This document shows, one piece after another, positions 1 to 8,479 of a stretch of DNA of 32,754 bases (the first letter of the stretch is position 1; each line of letters opens with the position of its first letter). The DNA lies in NCBI RefSeq assembly GCF_003060965.1, contig NZ_QAII01000087.1, positions 7,417 through 40,170 of the forward strand. Reading direction: 5' to 3'. Made by a program: the position numbers and the translations under genes. A model generated the notes under the pieces. That model made no database searches and was not told where the DNA came from. It saw nothing but the letters and a program-made list of their open reading frames with translations. Origin of the DNA: Caulobacter sp. HMWF025. Its GTDB lineage: Bacteria; Pseudomonadota; Alphaproteobacteria; Caulobacterales; Caulobacteraceae.

Positions 1-2176
1 CGGCATCGCCATAACCCGAGCGGGCCTGTTCGCGGATATTGACCTGGGTCAGGGCCACGCCCGTCAGGCGGGCACCGACCGACTGCAGAAGGCGCAGACC
101 GGCCAGAACCGCATTCCGGTGCGTGTGGCGCCAGCGGGTCAGGTACAGCACGCCGTCGCTCTTGGGAGCCAGGATCCGGGTATCGGCAATCGCGAGCACG
201 GGGGCCGTGTCGAGCAGGACGTAGCGGAAGCGCTGGCGCAGGGCCACGATCAGCTCGTCCATGGCGGCCGAGCCGAACACATCCTGGACAACCGGGTCAC
301 CCTTGGCGATCGGCAGGAACACGGCGCTGGTCAGGTCGTCGCGCATCAGGCAGCGGTCCAGCGGAACCTTGCCCGAGAGGGCCTCGAGCAGACCGACGGT
401 CGGCTCGTGCTGCGACACGCGGTGCAGGTTGCGGCGGCGCAGGTCGCAGTCAACCACGACCACCGAGTCCCCGGCCAGGGCCATGGTCCGCGCCAGGCAG
501 ACGCTGGTGGTGGTCTTGCCTTCACGGGGCAGCGACGAGGTGATGGTGATCACCCGCGACCCTTCACCCGGCACCGAGGCCAGCAGCGAGGTCCGCAGAT
601 TGCGGAAGCCTTCGGCGAAGGCCGACAGCGGCTTCTCGACGATGTAGCGGGTGGGCGAGGCCTTGCGGGCCGCTTCACCGCCGATGGTCGAGGACAGCAG
701 CAGCAGGGAGCCCAGGTTCGGCAGGTCGAGGCGCTGCTCGATGTCCGACGAGGTGGAGAAGCCGGTGTCCAGCAGTTCCAGGATGATCAGCAGTGCCAGG
801 CCGGCGACGATGGCGGCGACGAAGCCCAGCAGCAGGATCACGGGCACATTGGGCGAGCTCGGAACCGAGGGGGCCTTGGCACGCGACAGGACGCGGGCGT
901 CAGACTGTTCGATACCCTGCTGGGCCGTGGTCTGCTTGAAGCGGTCGAGGAAGGATTGGTAGAGGGTGCGGACCGACTCGGCGTTGCGCTCAAGTTCGTT
1001 CAGGCGGACCGAAGCGGCGTTGTTCGACGCCAGGGTCCCGCGCGAGCGGCCGAGGCTGCTTTCGAGCGAGGCAACCTGGCCCTGGGCCGCCTGGGCCTTG
1101 GCCTGCAGGTTCGAGATGATCCGGCGGATTTCGGCCTGGATCTGGATGTCGATGTCGTTCAGCTGGGCCCGCGCCTTTTGCAGGGCCGGATATTGCGGGC
1201 CATAGCGGCCTTCCATCTCGGCGACCTGACGGCTGATCTCGGCACGCTGGCTGCGCAGCTGCTGCACGACCGGTGAGTCCAGCGCGCCGCCCACGTCGTC
1301 ACCCGACGAGCCACGGGCCAGCTGGGCACGGGCCGTGTTGTACTGCGAAGCCTGGGCCGCAGCCTCGGCGCGCGATTCCGCCAGGCGGGTATTGAGGTTG
1401 GAAATTTCCTGCTCGGTGAGCGTATTGCCTTCGGCGCTCATCAGGCCGTTGGCGGCCTTGTATTGCTGCACCTGGGCTTCGGCCTGCTCGACCTGGGCCC
1501 GGAGACCGTTGAGGCGCTTGTCCAGCCAGTCGCTGGCCCCGCGGGTCGCCTCGAACTTGCTGTCGAGCTGCTCGAACACATAGCGGTCCGCAAACGCATT
1601 GGCGATCTTGGCGGCCATCTGCGGGCGCTCGGATTCGAACTCGATATTGATCACATAGGTCAGGCCCGAACGGCTGACCTTGAGGCCGCGCAGGACGGTG
1701 TCGACCACCACCTCATGGTCGCGCTGCTTGTCGGCGGCCGTGACCGGCGCCTTGGAGGTCTTGCCGAGCAGACCATCCAGCGAGGCCATCATGCCGGGCT
1801 TGCGAAGGCGCGGGTTGAACTCGGGATCCTGGTCGAGCTGCTGCTGGCGGACGACCTTTTCGGCGAGGGCGCGGGACCGCAGCACCTCGACCTCGGTGTC
1901 AACCACGCTGGTGTCCGCCGTCAGGCTGGACATGACCTGCTGCAGGTCCAGAACGTTCTGTTTGCGCGAGTCCAGCATGACCTGCGCCGTCGAGGTATAG
2001 TGTGGCGTCGCCTGAAGGGTCAGAAGGATCGCCAGACCAAAGACAACGAGGGCGGCCGCCCAGAAAGCGCGGGCCCGGCGACGGAACATCGCCAGATACC
2101 GACGCAGATCGATCTTGGGCAATCCGATCTCGTTATTGGAGTCGGAGATAACGGCCTTGGGCGTGCGAGCGTCCAT
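1..2176 (-). CDS. Wzc/GumC-type polysaccharide chain-length protein and tyrosine autokinase (3' end cut by window edge)
   Basis: Inner-membrane polysaccharide co-polymerase fused to a cytoplasmic BY-kinase. The family controls chain length and export of capsule or exopolysaccharide with an outer-membrane channel. The frame reads from ATG at 2176 to the left edge, so at least 725 codons are visible and the stop is missing. Seen in order: a cytoplasmic N-terminus, a first membrane helix near residues 37-55, a long coiled-coil periplasmic part with Gln/Ala-rich heptads, and a second helix near 443-468. The kinase follows, with Walker A (SLPREGKTTT, near 550), Walker A' (VVVVDCDLRR, near 575) and Walker B (LLDTAP, near 651). 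The autophosphorylated Tyr-rich tail is not visible. A GAGG Shine-Dalgarno precedes the ATG. It follows the beta-barrel gene on the same strand after 129 bases, so the two are probably co-transcribed. Very sure of the family; the polymer is unknown. Confidence 0.93.
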   Translation of the reverse strand, partial: MDARTPKAVISDSNNEIGLPKIDLRRYLAMFRRRARAFWAAALVVFGLAILLTLQATPHYTSTAQVMLDSRKQNVLDLQQVMSSLTADTSVVDTEVEVLRSRALAEKVVRQQQLDQDPEFNPRLRKPGMMASLDGLLGKTSKAPVTAADKQRDHEVVVDTVLRGLKVSRSGLTYVINIEFESERPQMAAKIANAFADRYVFEQLDSKFEATRGASDWLDKRLNGLRAQVEQAEAQVQQYKAANGLMSAEGNTLTEQEISNLNTRLAESRAEAAAQASQYNTARAQLARGSSGDDVGGALDSPVVQQLRSQRAEISRQVAEMEGRYGPQYPALQKARAQLNDIDIQIQAEIRRIISNLQAKAQAAQGQVASLESSLGRSRGTLASNNAASVRLNELERNAESVRTLYQSFLDRFKQTTAQQGIEQSDARVLSRAKAPSVPSSPNVPVILLLGFVAAIVAGLALLIILELLDTGFSTSSDIEQRLDLPNLGSLLLLSSTIGGEAARKASPTRYIVEKPLSAFAEGFRNLRTSLLASVPGEGSRVITITSSLPREGKTTTSVCLARTMALAGDSVVVVDCDLRRRNLHRVSQHEPTVGLLEALSGKVPLDRCLMRDDLTSAVFLPIAKGDPVVQDVFGSAAMDELIVALRQRFRYVLLDTAPVLAIADTRILAPKSDGVLYLTRWRHTHRNAVLAGLRLLQSVGARLTGVALTQVNIREQARSGYGDA

Positions 2177-2305
2177 ACTCAGATCCTCAGTTCAAGCGCC
2201 GCTAGTGAGTGCTGGTTCGCGTCGAACAGCCCTTCATACGAGTTCTCAATCAGAGCGCGTTGACTTAACCTTAGACCGGCTCTGGTTAGCGAGACGTTAG
2301 AGACG

Positions 2306-3622
2306 TTAGAATTTGTAGGTCGTCGTCAGATAGAAGCGGTTCGTAGAGAAGTTGGTCCCCTTCTCAGACCCCGAAGAGTCCTGCTTGAGCCACTCGTAGC
2401 CGCCTTCCAGTCCTACCGTACGATTAAGAAGGTAAGTTACGCCTACACCGGCCGAGGGCCGTTTGTCGGTGCGCTTGATAGCACCCTTGAAGTCGTTCTT
2501 CTGGTAACCAACGCGCCCGCTGAGCAGGATGTTGCGCCGGAACTCATAGTCGGCGCGCAATTGGCCGGACGTGAGCAGGAAACCGGCAGCGCCGGCGAAA
2601 TCGGTGTCTTCAATGCTCTGGGCGGCGACAGCCGACACCGTCAGCTGCGGCAGCGGAAAGTATTCCAGCCGGCCCCGCACCGAGGTTCCGTTGACGTCCC
2701 TGAAGGCGGCAGAGTCATAGGCCTGACGGGAATAGCCGACCGCCACGTCGCCCCGGATCAGGCTGGTGACGTCGAAGCTGGCCCCGAGCGCCGCATCGAC
2801 GCCCTTGGAATCGCGCGAGTCGAGGCCGCTGCCGTTCTTGTACTTACGGGCATTGGCCGACAGACTGACAAAGACCGAGGTCGCGCCGCTGACCGCATAT
2901 TCGGCCCGGCCGTTCAGGGAGCTGGCGACGCGGTCGCGGTCACGACCGGCGATCTTGCCGCCACCGATGGCATCGACGTCGGAATACTTCAGGTCACGAA
3001 CGTCCGCCGAGGTCACGAGGCGGACGCGGCTGAGATCCTTGACCCCGCCGACATAGGCCTTGGCGACCTTGAATCGCACCGGCTCGGCCGCGCTGGGCGG
3101 AGCCGAGATCGAGGTGCGGGATTCGGTCGTCTGCTCGTAGGACGTGCCGCCCTGGAATGAGGTTCCGCGACCGGCGTCGAAGCGGCCGTTGCCGCCGAAC
3201 GCCCAGTCAACCGCATCTTCGCGCGGGTGGTCCAGGTAGCTGCGGCTGTCGAGGCGGGCGAAGGCCGACACATAATGACGGGCCCACTGGGTCTCGGCGA
3301 GGACCGCCGGCCGGAAGCTGACGACGGCGTCGGCCTGGCCGGCAGCCTTGGCATAGATGTTGTCGTCGCTGGTAAGGCTGGCCGAAACGGTCGGATGCAG
3401 CATCAGGCTCTGCCAGCGGACACCGCGGGGATCCCATTCGGGCCGGGCCCGCTGGAGAACGCCCGTACTGCGTCCGCGCGCAAACAGGCCGGTCCGCTCG
3501 CCCATGGCGCTGCCGAAATCCGCCGTCTGGTCGCCCGGAATGCGATAGGCCTGGGCCTGGGCTCCGGTTGCGGTCGCCACCAGGGCGAGCGCGGACACGC
3601 AAACCATCAATCCTGAACGCAT
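2306..3622 (-). CDS. Outer-membrane beta-barrel protein of exopolysaccharide locus
   Basis: A 438-residue exported protein. The first 25 residues form a signal peptide (basic start, hydrophobic stretch, AQAQA cleavage region). The rest alternates polar and hydrophobic residues with many Tyr, Arg, Gly and Asp and ends in YKF, the aromatic C-terminus expected of a barrel inserted by BAM. Length and style match the PF10082-like putative beta-barrel proteins that accompany GumC/Wzc genes in Caulobacterales; that match is from memory, not a search. ATG at 3622 is preferred over a TTG one codon upstream because AGGG lies about 8 bases before it. It sits just upstream of the autokinase gene on the same strand, so a role in exporting or holding the polysaccharide at the outer membrane is inferred. 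A perfect inverted repeat lies about 45 bases upstream of the start. Confidence 0.85.
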   Translation of the reverse strand: MRSGLMVCVSALALVATATGAQAQAYRIPGDQTADFGSAMGERTGLFARGRSTGVLQRARPEWDPRGVRWQSLMLHPTVSASLTSDDNIYAKAAGQADAVVSFRPAVLAETQWARHYVSAFARLDSRSYLDHPREDAVDWAFGGNGRFDAGRGTSFQGGTSYEQTTESRTSISAPPSAAEPVRFKVAKAYVGGVKDLSRVRLVTSADVRDLKYSDVDAIGGGKIAGRDRDRVASSLNGRAEYAVSGATSVFVSLSANARKYKNGSGLDSRDSKGVDAALGASFDVTSLIRGDVAVGYSRQAYDSAAFRDVNGTSVRGRLEYFPLPQLTVSAVAAQSIEDTDFAGAAGFLLTSGQLRADYEFRRNILLSGRVGYQKNDFKGAIKRTDKRPSAGVGVTYLLNRTVGLEGGYEWLKQDSSGSEKGTNFSTNRFYLTTTYKF

Positions 3623-3666
3623 CAACAGACCCTATCGTTCGTCGCGCACCGACCGGCGCAGCCCCG

Positions 3667-3689
3667 GTCCTTGATACCCTATCAAGGAC
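3667..3689. promoter_or_regulatory. Perfect 10-bp inverted repeat in divergent promoter region
   Basis: Half-sites GTCCTTGATA and TATCAAGGAC are exact reverse complements separated by CCC. The repeat lies in the 267-base gap between the divergently read barrel protein and ugd, about 45 bases upstream of the barrel start and 200 bases upstream of ugd. No T-tract follows on either strand, so a dimeric repressor or activator site is more likely than a terminator. A hairpin in the 5' leader of the barrel mRNA is the alternative. Confidence 0.55.
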
Positions 3690-3877
3690 GGACTTCAATC
3701 CTCACGCGACCAGCCGTGTCCTTTTGGAAGCACGGAAAGGTCTTCGTGCAGCATTTCTGTCGCAAAGACGCCGCTATTCGTTAACGAATGGTCTCGGAAG
3801 TTCAATTTTAACATCCATTACGCAATCTCTTCGTGCATCCGCACCGGAGGCCTCCTAGTAGGGTCTCGACCTTTCAC

Positions 3878-3884
3878 AAGGAGA
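3878..3884 (+). promoter_or_regulatory. Ribosome binding site deciding a TTG start for ugd
   Basis: AAGGAGA lies 5 bases before TTG at 3890. The TTG codon opens the conserved N-terminus (LRVVMIGTGYVG). The upstream in-frame ATG at 3833 would add 19 non-conserved residues and has no good ribosome site. Confidence 0.7.
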
Positions 3885-3889
3885 TCGAC

Positions 3890-5197
3890 TTGCGCGTAGT
3901 GATGATCGGCACGGGCTATGTTGGACTGGTGTCCGGGGCGTGCTTTGCAGACTTCGGGCACGTGGTGACGTGCGTGGACAAGGATCCGGGCAAGATCGAG
4001 CGCCTTGAGCGCGGCGAGATCCCGATCTTCGAGCCGGGCCTGGATGATCTGGTGGCGCGCAATGTGCGCGAGGGCCGCCTGTCCTTCACCCTCGACGGTG
4101 CCGCCGCCATCAAGGAGGCCGATGCGGTGTTCATCGCCGTCGGCACCCCCACCCGCCGCGGCGACGGCCATGCCGACCTGTCCTATGTCTATGCCGCCGC
4201 CGAGGAGATCGCCGGCCTTATCGACGGCTTCACCGTCATCGTCACCAAGTCCACCGTCCCGGTCGGCACCGGCGACGAGGTCGAGGCCATCACCCGCCGC
4301 GTGCGGCCGGACGCCCAGTTTGCCGTGGTCTCCAACCCCGAGTTCCTGCGGGAAGGCGCCGCCATCGAGGACTTCAAGCGGCCCGACCGCGTCGTCGTCG
4401 GCACCGAGGACGAGCGCGCCCAGGCGGTGATGCGCGAGCTCTACCGCCCGCTGTCGCTCAACGAGACCCCGATCGTCTTCACCGGCCGCCGCACCAGCGA
4501 GCTGATCAAGTACGCCGCCAACGCCTTCCTCGCCATGAAGATCACCTTCATCAACGAGATGGCCGACCTCTGCGAAAAGGTCGGGGCCGACGTCCAGCAG
4601 GTCGCCAAGGGCATCGGCCTGGACAAGCGCATCGGCTCCAAGTTCCTCAATGCCGGGCCCGGCTATGGCGGCTCCTGCTTCCCGAAGGACACCATCGCCC
4701 TGGTCAAGACCGCCCAGGACTATGGCGCGCCCACCCGGCTGATCGAGACCACCGTCGAGGTCAATGACGCCCGCAAGAAGGCCATGGCCGCCAAGGTCGC
4801 CGCCGCCCTCGGCTCCGAGGACCTGGCCGGCAAGACCGTCGGCGTGCTGGGCGTGACCTTCAAACCCAATACCGACGACATGCGCGACGCCCCCAGCCTC
4901 GACATCCTCCCGGCCCTGCAGGCCAAGGGCGCGACCGTCCAGGCCTTCGATCCGGAAGGCGGCCACGAGGCGGTCAGGATGCTGCCCGGCGTGACCTTCA
5001 CCACCGGTCCCTACGAGGCCGCCGAAGGGGCCGACGTCCTGCTGATCCTCACCGAATGGGACCAGTTCCGGGCCCTCGACCTCTCGCGTCTCAAGAGCGC
5101 CCTCAAGGCTCCCGTCGTCGTCGACCTGCGCAATGTCTACAAGCCCGCCGACATGGTCCGCGCCGGCTTCACCTATGTCAGCATCGGGCGGTCATGA
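3890..5197 (+). CDS. ugd: UDP-glucose 6-dehydrogenase
   Basis: Oxidises UDP-glucose to UDP-glucuronate with two NAD+, supplying acidic sugar for capsule, exopolysaccharide or LPS. With the TTG start the protein has 435 residues, typical of the bacterial family. Seen: the N-terminal dinucleotide-binding motif GTGYVG beginning near residue 7, the central helical dimer region, and the catalytic cysteine C263 in GYGGSCFPKD, close to Cys260 of the Streptococcus enzyme. The C-terminal UDP-binding domain contains GVTFKPNTDDMRDAPS. The stop codon overlaps the next start (ATGA at 5194-5197), so ugd and the 4-epimerase are translationally coupled and work in sequence on the same sugar nucleotide. The rare TTG start may limit expression. 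Identification is secure. Confidence 0.96.
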   Translation: MRVVMIGTGYVGLVSGACFADFGHVVTCVDKDPGKIERLERGEIPIFEPGLDDLVARNVREGRLSFTLDGAAAIKEADAVFIAVGTPTRRGDGHADLSYVYAAAEEIAGLIDGFTVIVTKSTVPVGTGDEVEAITRRVRPDAQFAVVSNPEFLREGAAIEDFKRPDRVVVGTEDERAQAVMRELYRPLSLNETPIVFTGRRTSELIKYAANAFLAMKITFINEMADLCEKVGADVQQVAKGIGLDKRIGSKFLNAGPGYGGSCFPKDTIALVKTAQDYGAPTRLIETTVEVNDARKKAMAAKVAAALGSEDLAGKTVGVLGVTFKPNTDDMRDAPSLDILPALQAKGATVQAFDPEGGHEAVRMLPGVTFTTGPYEAAEGADVLLILTEWDQFRALDLSRLKSALKAPVVVDLRNVYKPADMVRAGFTYVSIGRS

Positions 5198-6174
5198 TGG
5201 GCTCAGGGCCCGTCATCGTCACCGGTGCGGCCGGCTTCATCGGGATGCATGTGGCCGAACGGCTGCTGGATCGCGGCGAGGCCGTTATCGGCATCGACGT
5301 CTTCAACGACTATTATGACCCACGCCTGAAGGCCGCGCGCGCCGCGCGGCTGGAAGGACGCCCGGGCTTTTCGATGGTCCGCATGGACATCGCCGAGCAC
5401 GAGGCCCTGCTGGCCCTGGTGCGCGACAGCGGGGCCCGGCGGATCGTCCACCTGGCCGCCCAGGCCGGGGTCCGTTACTCGATCGACAATCCGTTCGCCT
5501 ATGAGCGCTCGAACCTCGCCGGGCATCTGGCGGTGCTCGAGGCCTGCCGCCATGCGGGCGTCGAGAACCTGGTCTACGCCTCGTCGAGCAGCGTCTATGG
5601 CGACCGGCCGATCGACGGCGGTGGCTTCCGCGAGACCGATCCGGTCGACGCGCCGGTGTCGCTGTATGCGGCCACCAAGCGCTCGTGCGAGCTGATCAGC
5701 GCCAGCTATGCCCGCCTGTACGGCTTCCCCCAGTCGGGCCTGCGGTTCTTCACCGTCTATGGCCCGTGGGGCCGGCCCGACATGGCCTATTACGGCTTCA
5801 CCCAGAAGATCCTCGCCGGCGAGTCCATCGAGGTCTATGGCGAGGGCAAGATGGCCCGCGACTTCACCTATGTGGACGACATTGTCGACGGCATCATCGG
5901 TGTGCTGGACCATCCCCCGCCCTCCGGCGGCCACGAGGTCTACAATATCGGTGACAGCCACCCCGTGGGCCTGATGGACATGATCACCACGCTGGAACGC
6001 ACCCTGGGCCGCGAGGCCGTCAAGGTCCTGCGCCCGATGCAGCCCGGTGACGTGACCGCCACCTATGCCGATATCTCCAAGCTCAGGGCCCTGACCGGCT
6101 ACCAGCCCAAGGTCGAGCTTGCCGAAGGCCTCGCGCGGTTCGCCGAATGGTGGCCGAGCTATCACGGGCAGTGA
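5194..6174 (+). CDS. lspL: UDP-glucuronate 4-epimerase (LspL/CapI-type, extended SDR)
   Basis: A 326-residue extended short-chain dehydrogenase that interconverts UDP-glucuronate and UDP-galacturonate. Seen: the NAD-binding GAAGFIG motif near residue 12, the FNDYYDPRLK stretch typical of the glucuronate epimerase branch, the SSSSVYG active-site strand, the catalytic YAATK, and RFFTVYGPWGRPDMAYYGFT, which is characteristic of LspL/CapI. Start ATG 5194 overlaps the ugd stop by 4 bases. A second ATG at 5197 is possible. The coupling places it directly downstream of its substrate producer. A WbpP-like UDP-GlcNAc epimerase is unlikely given the signature residues. The symbol follows the rhizobial homologue. 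Confidence 0.9.
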   Translation: MMGSGPVIVTGAAGFIGMHVAERLLDRGEAVIGIDVFNDYYDPRLKAARAARLEGRPGFSMVRMDIAEHEALLALVRDSGARRIVHLAAQAGVRYSIDNPFAYERSNLAGHLAVLEACRHAGVENLVYASSSSVYGDRPIDGGGFRETDPVDAPVSLYAATKRSCELISASYARLYGFPQSGLRFFTVYGPWGRPDMAYYGFTQKILAGESIEVYGEGKMARDFTYVDDIVDGIIGVLDHPPPSGGHEVYNIGDSHPVGLMDMITTLERTLGREAVKVLRPMQPGDVTATYADISKLRALTGYQPKVELAEGLARFAEWWPSYHGQ

Positions 6175-6330
6175 CTCCGCCGCGCCCTTCCCCCCTGTTC
6201 GGGGCATGGCGCGCGGTGAACCAGGCCCTAGACGTACGGACGCCCCGCGGCTTCGCCGGCGGTTCCGGTCCCGGCCCTGCCGGACCGGGGCCCCGGCGGG
6301 AGTCCGGGACCTGATCTTGCCGATGACGGG

Positions 6331-7332
6331 ATGACCATGACCGACCGCACACCGATCCTTGTCGCCGGAGGCGCAGGCTATATCGGATCCCACACCTGCC
6401 TGAGGCTGCACGAGGCCGGCTTTCTGCCGATCGTCTATGACAATCTCAGCAACGGCTGGGAGTCGTTCGTCCAGTGGGGTCCGCTGGAGGTGGGCGACAT
6501 CAATGACGCCGCCCGGCTGGATGCCGTGCTGGCCAAGCACAAGCCCGCCGCCATCATCCATTTCGCCGCCTTTATCGAAGTCGGCTTCTCGGTGGCCGAA
6601 CCCGGCGCCTTCTATGCCAACAATGTCGGCGGCACGATCACCCTGGTCGAGGCGGCCCGCCGGGCCGGGATCGACAGGCTGGTCTTCTCCTCGACCTGCG
6701 CCACCTATGGCGCGCCGGTCTATGTGCCGATGGACGAGAAGCACCCCCAGGCCCCGCTCAACCCCTATGGCCGCAGCAAGCTGATGGTCGAGCAGATCCT
6801 GGCGGACCTTGATCAGTACAAGGCCTTCCGCTCGGTGGTGCTGCGCTATTTCAACGCCGCCGGGGCCGATCCCGAGGGGCGGATCGGCGAGAAGCACGAG
6901 CCCGAAACCCATGCCATCCCGCTGGCCATTGCCGCCGCGCGGGGCGAGCGCGATGCCTTCACCCTGTTCGGCAGCGACTACGACACCCGCGACGGCACCT
7001 GCGTGCGCGACTACATCCACGTGCTGGACCTGGCCGACGCCCATGTGCTGGCCCTCAAATGGCTGCTGGACGGCGGCGAGAGCACGGCCTTCAATCTCGG
7101 CACCGGCGAAGGCACCACGGTGCGCGAACTGGTCGGGGCGATCGAGCGGCGCTCCAACACCCCCTTCCCCCTGATCCCGGCCGATCGCCGGGCCGGGGAT
7201 GCGCCCAGCCTGGTGGCCAACAATGACAAGGCCCGCACGAAGCTGGGCTGGTCGCCGCGCTACACCCTGCAGGACATCATCGACCACGCCTGGGCCTGGC
7301 ACGCCAACGGGGCCCTGACCCTGAAGCGCTGA
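6331..7332 (+). CDS. galE: UDP-glucose 4-epimerase
   Basis: A 333-residue extended SDR interconverting UDP-glucose and UDP-galactose. Seen: GGAGYIGSH at the N-terminus, FSSTCATYG holding the catalytic Ser/Thr, the catalytic YGRSK, the RYFNAAGADPEGRIGE segment that is a GalE hallmark, and VRDYIHVLDLADAH. A start at the second Met (6337) cannot be excluded because no clear ribosome site precedes either. It lies 156 bases after the glucuronate epimerase on the same strand. The gap has a GC-rich imperfect hairpin (about 6266-6290) without a T-tract. It may be part of the same sugar operon or have its own promoter. Confidence 0.93.
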   Translation: MTMTDRTPILVAGGAGYIGSHTCLRLHEAGFLPIVYDNLSNGWESFVQWGPLEVGDINDAARLDAVLAKHKPAAIIHFAAFIEVGFSVAEPGAFYANNVGGTITLVEAARRAGIDRLVFSSTCATYGAPVYVPMDEKHPQAPLNPYGRSKLMVEQILADLDQYKAFRSVVLRYFNAAGADPEGRIGEKHEPETHAIPLAIAAARGERDAFTLFGSDYDTRDGTCVRDYIHVLDLADAHVLALKWLLDGGESTAFNLGTGEGTTVRELVGAIERRSNTPFPLIPADRRAGDAPSLVANNDKARTKLGWSPRYTLQDIIDHAWAWHANGALTLKR

Positions 7333-7453
7333 GCGATGCCGGCTTCGCCTGCGACACCGTGTCGTGCAGGATGAACGGAACCTGAAGGGCCCGTTAAGGG
7401 TCTGTCCGCATTTCTGTGCCTACAGTGTACGGATCGACATCAAGGTCAGTTCC

Positions 7454-7660
7454 ATGGCTTCCTTCACGCTTCGCCCTTCAGATCGTTTGCAATTCGACTC
7501 GCTGCTCGGCGAACTGAACACCCAGTTTCCGGCCGCCCATGTGGAAGCGGCCCATAACGACATCTGGGGCTCGTACCGCCTGGACGTGTCCTGCGATGCG
7601 CCGCTGGAAGGCGCGCTGGTCGCCTGGGTCGACAAGCACTCGACCTGCCCGCGCACCTGA
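7454..7660 (+). CDS. Small protein of unknown function (68 aa)
   Basis: Not recognised. ATG 7454 gives 68 residues beginning MASFTLRPSDRLQFD, with two Cys (in SCDAP and STCPRT) and no signal peptide or membrane helix. The composition is mixed and looks coding rather than like a shadow. An in-frame start at 7364 would add 30 residues of non-typical composition. The gene stands alone between galE and the convergent S24 repressor, so context gives no function. Confidence 0.55.
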   Translation: MASFTLRPSDRLQFDSLLGELNTQFPAAHVEAAHNDIWGSYRLDVSCDAPLEGALVAWVDKHSTCPRT

Positions 7661-7681
7661 CAGCGGCCGCGGCGGCGACCC

Positions 7682-8335
7682 TTACTGACTGGCCCAGAGG
7701 ATCCGCGCGATCCAGGCCACCTCGCCCCGGTCGAGGATCCGGTCCTCATAGTCGCGATTGAGCGAGGACAGCTCGATCGTGCGGGCGGTGACCCGTGCCA
7801 GTTCCTTGGCCATCACCTCGCCCTTTGTCGTCTTGACCACCACCCGGTCGCCGCGGCGCGGCTCGATCGACGGCGAAACCAGGATCCGGTCGCCGTCGCG
7901 AAACACCGGCGACATCGAGTCGCCGGCGATCTCCAGGGCGTAGACCCCCTCTTCCTGCAGGCCCGGAAAGGCGATCTCGTCCCAGCCCTCGCCGACCGGA
8001 AACCCGGCATCGTCGAAGAAACCGTCAGATCCCGCCTGGGCCAGGCCCAGTAGCGGAACCCCGCGTGCGGCCCCGCCCTGAAAAGCGGGACGGGCGCTCT
8101 CGGTCAGGGCGGCGAATTCTGAAAACCCGACCCCGGTCGCCTCCAGCACCTTGGCCAGGCTTTCGGTCGACGGCCAGCGCGGGCGGGCGTCTGCATCAGC
8201 GGACATGCGCTTGGAGCGGTTGAAGCTGGTCGGGTCCAGGCCCGCCATCTTCGCCATGGCCGACGGGCTCATGTCGAAACGCTTGGCCAGGGCGTCGATC
8301 GCGGTCCAGATTTCGGTATGCGAAAGGGCCGTCAT
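7682..8335 (-). CDS. LexA/CI-like S24-family transcriptional repressor
   Basis: A 217-residue two-domain regulator. The N-terminal 75 residues look like a helix-turn-helix (SPSAMAKMAGLDPTSFNRSK). The C-terminal half is an S24 self-cleavage domain: nucleophile S140 in AGDSMSP and general base K177 in EVMAKEL, spaced 37 residues as in E. coli LexA (S119/K156). A candidate scissile Ala101-Gly102 lies in LAQAGSDG. All parts needed for RecA-stimulated autocleavage are therefore present, though many chromosomal relatives no longer cleave. The start is ATG 8335; the frame stays open to 8467 but the extension runs through the palindromic promoter region and is unlikely to be coding. It is divergent from the MerR gene. 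Targets are unknown; this is probably not LexA itself, whose DNA-binding domain differs. Confidence 0.85.
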   Translation of the reverse strand: MTALSHTEIWTAIDALAKRFDMSPSAMAKMAGLDPTSFNRSKRMSADADARPRWPSTESLAKVLEATGVGFSEFAALTESARPAFQGGAARGVPLLGLAQAGSDGFFDDAGFPVGEGWDEIAFPGLQEEGVYALEIAGDSMSPVFRDGDRILVSPSIEPRRGDRVVVKTTKGEVMAKELARVTARTIELSSLNRDYEDRILDRGEVAWIARILWASQ

Positions 8336-8414
8336 GCCTGTCTTCCAGCGGCGGGGGAGCGTGAGGAAAATATGCCTTGGGCCTAGGAAAGTAAACCTAT
8401 CCAGATTCCGCAGG

Positions 8415-8444
8415 TTGACGTTTACGTAAACGTTGACGTCAACG
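8415..8444. promoter_or_regulatory. Overlapping palindromic operator candidates between S24 repressor and MerR operon
   Basis: Two perfect palindromes overlap by three bases: ACGTTTACGTAAACGT at 8418-8433 and CGTTGACGTCAACG at 8431-8444, with another TTGACG at 8415. The stretch reads as five successive hexamers TTGACG, TTTACG, TAAACG, TTGACG, TCAACG. It is 79 bases upstream of the S24 start and 76 bases upstream of the MerR start, so it can control both. MerR-type regulators of acyl-CoA catabolism (LiuR-like) bind ACGT-containing palindromes as I recall, so autoregulation by the adjacent MerR protein is the leading guess. Confidence 0.65.
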
Positions 8445-8479
8445 GAAGGCGGGGTTAGGGTGATCAACGATAATAAAGC

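Noticed and set aside
119-2263. Long plus-strand open frames opposite the autokinase gene
   Set aside because: High GC keeps antisense frames open; the minus-strand frame carries all Wzc motifs and a ribosome site.
2291-2308. Tandem 9-base duplication (GAGACGTTA twice) at the barrel gene stop
   Set aside because: Too short to have a clear meaning; it only places a second potential stop downstream.
5203-7302. 699-codon minus-strand frame
   Set aside because: It lies antisense to two clear epimerase genes; composition (Gly/Asp/His/Ala-rich) is typical of a GC-rich shadow and there are no motifs.
7341-7372. Imperfect hairpin after galE (CCTGC-GACA / TGTC-GTGCAGG)
   Set aside because: Bulged stem and no T-tract, so not called a terminator.
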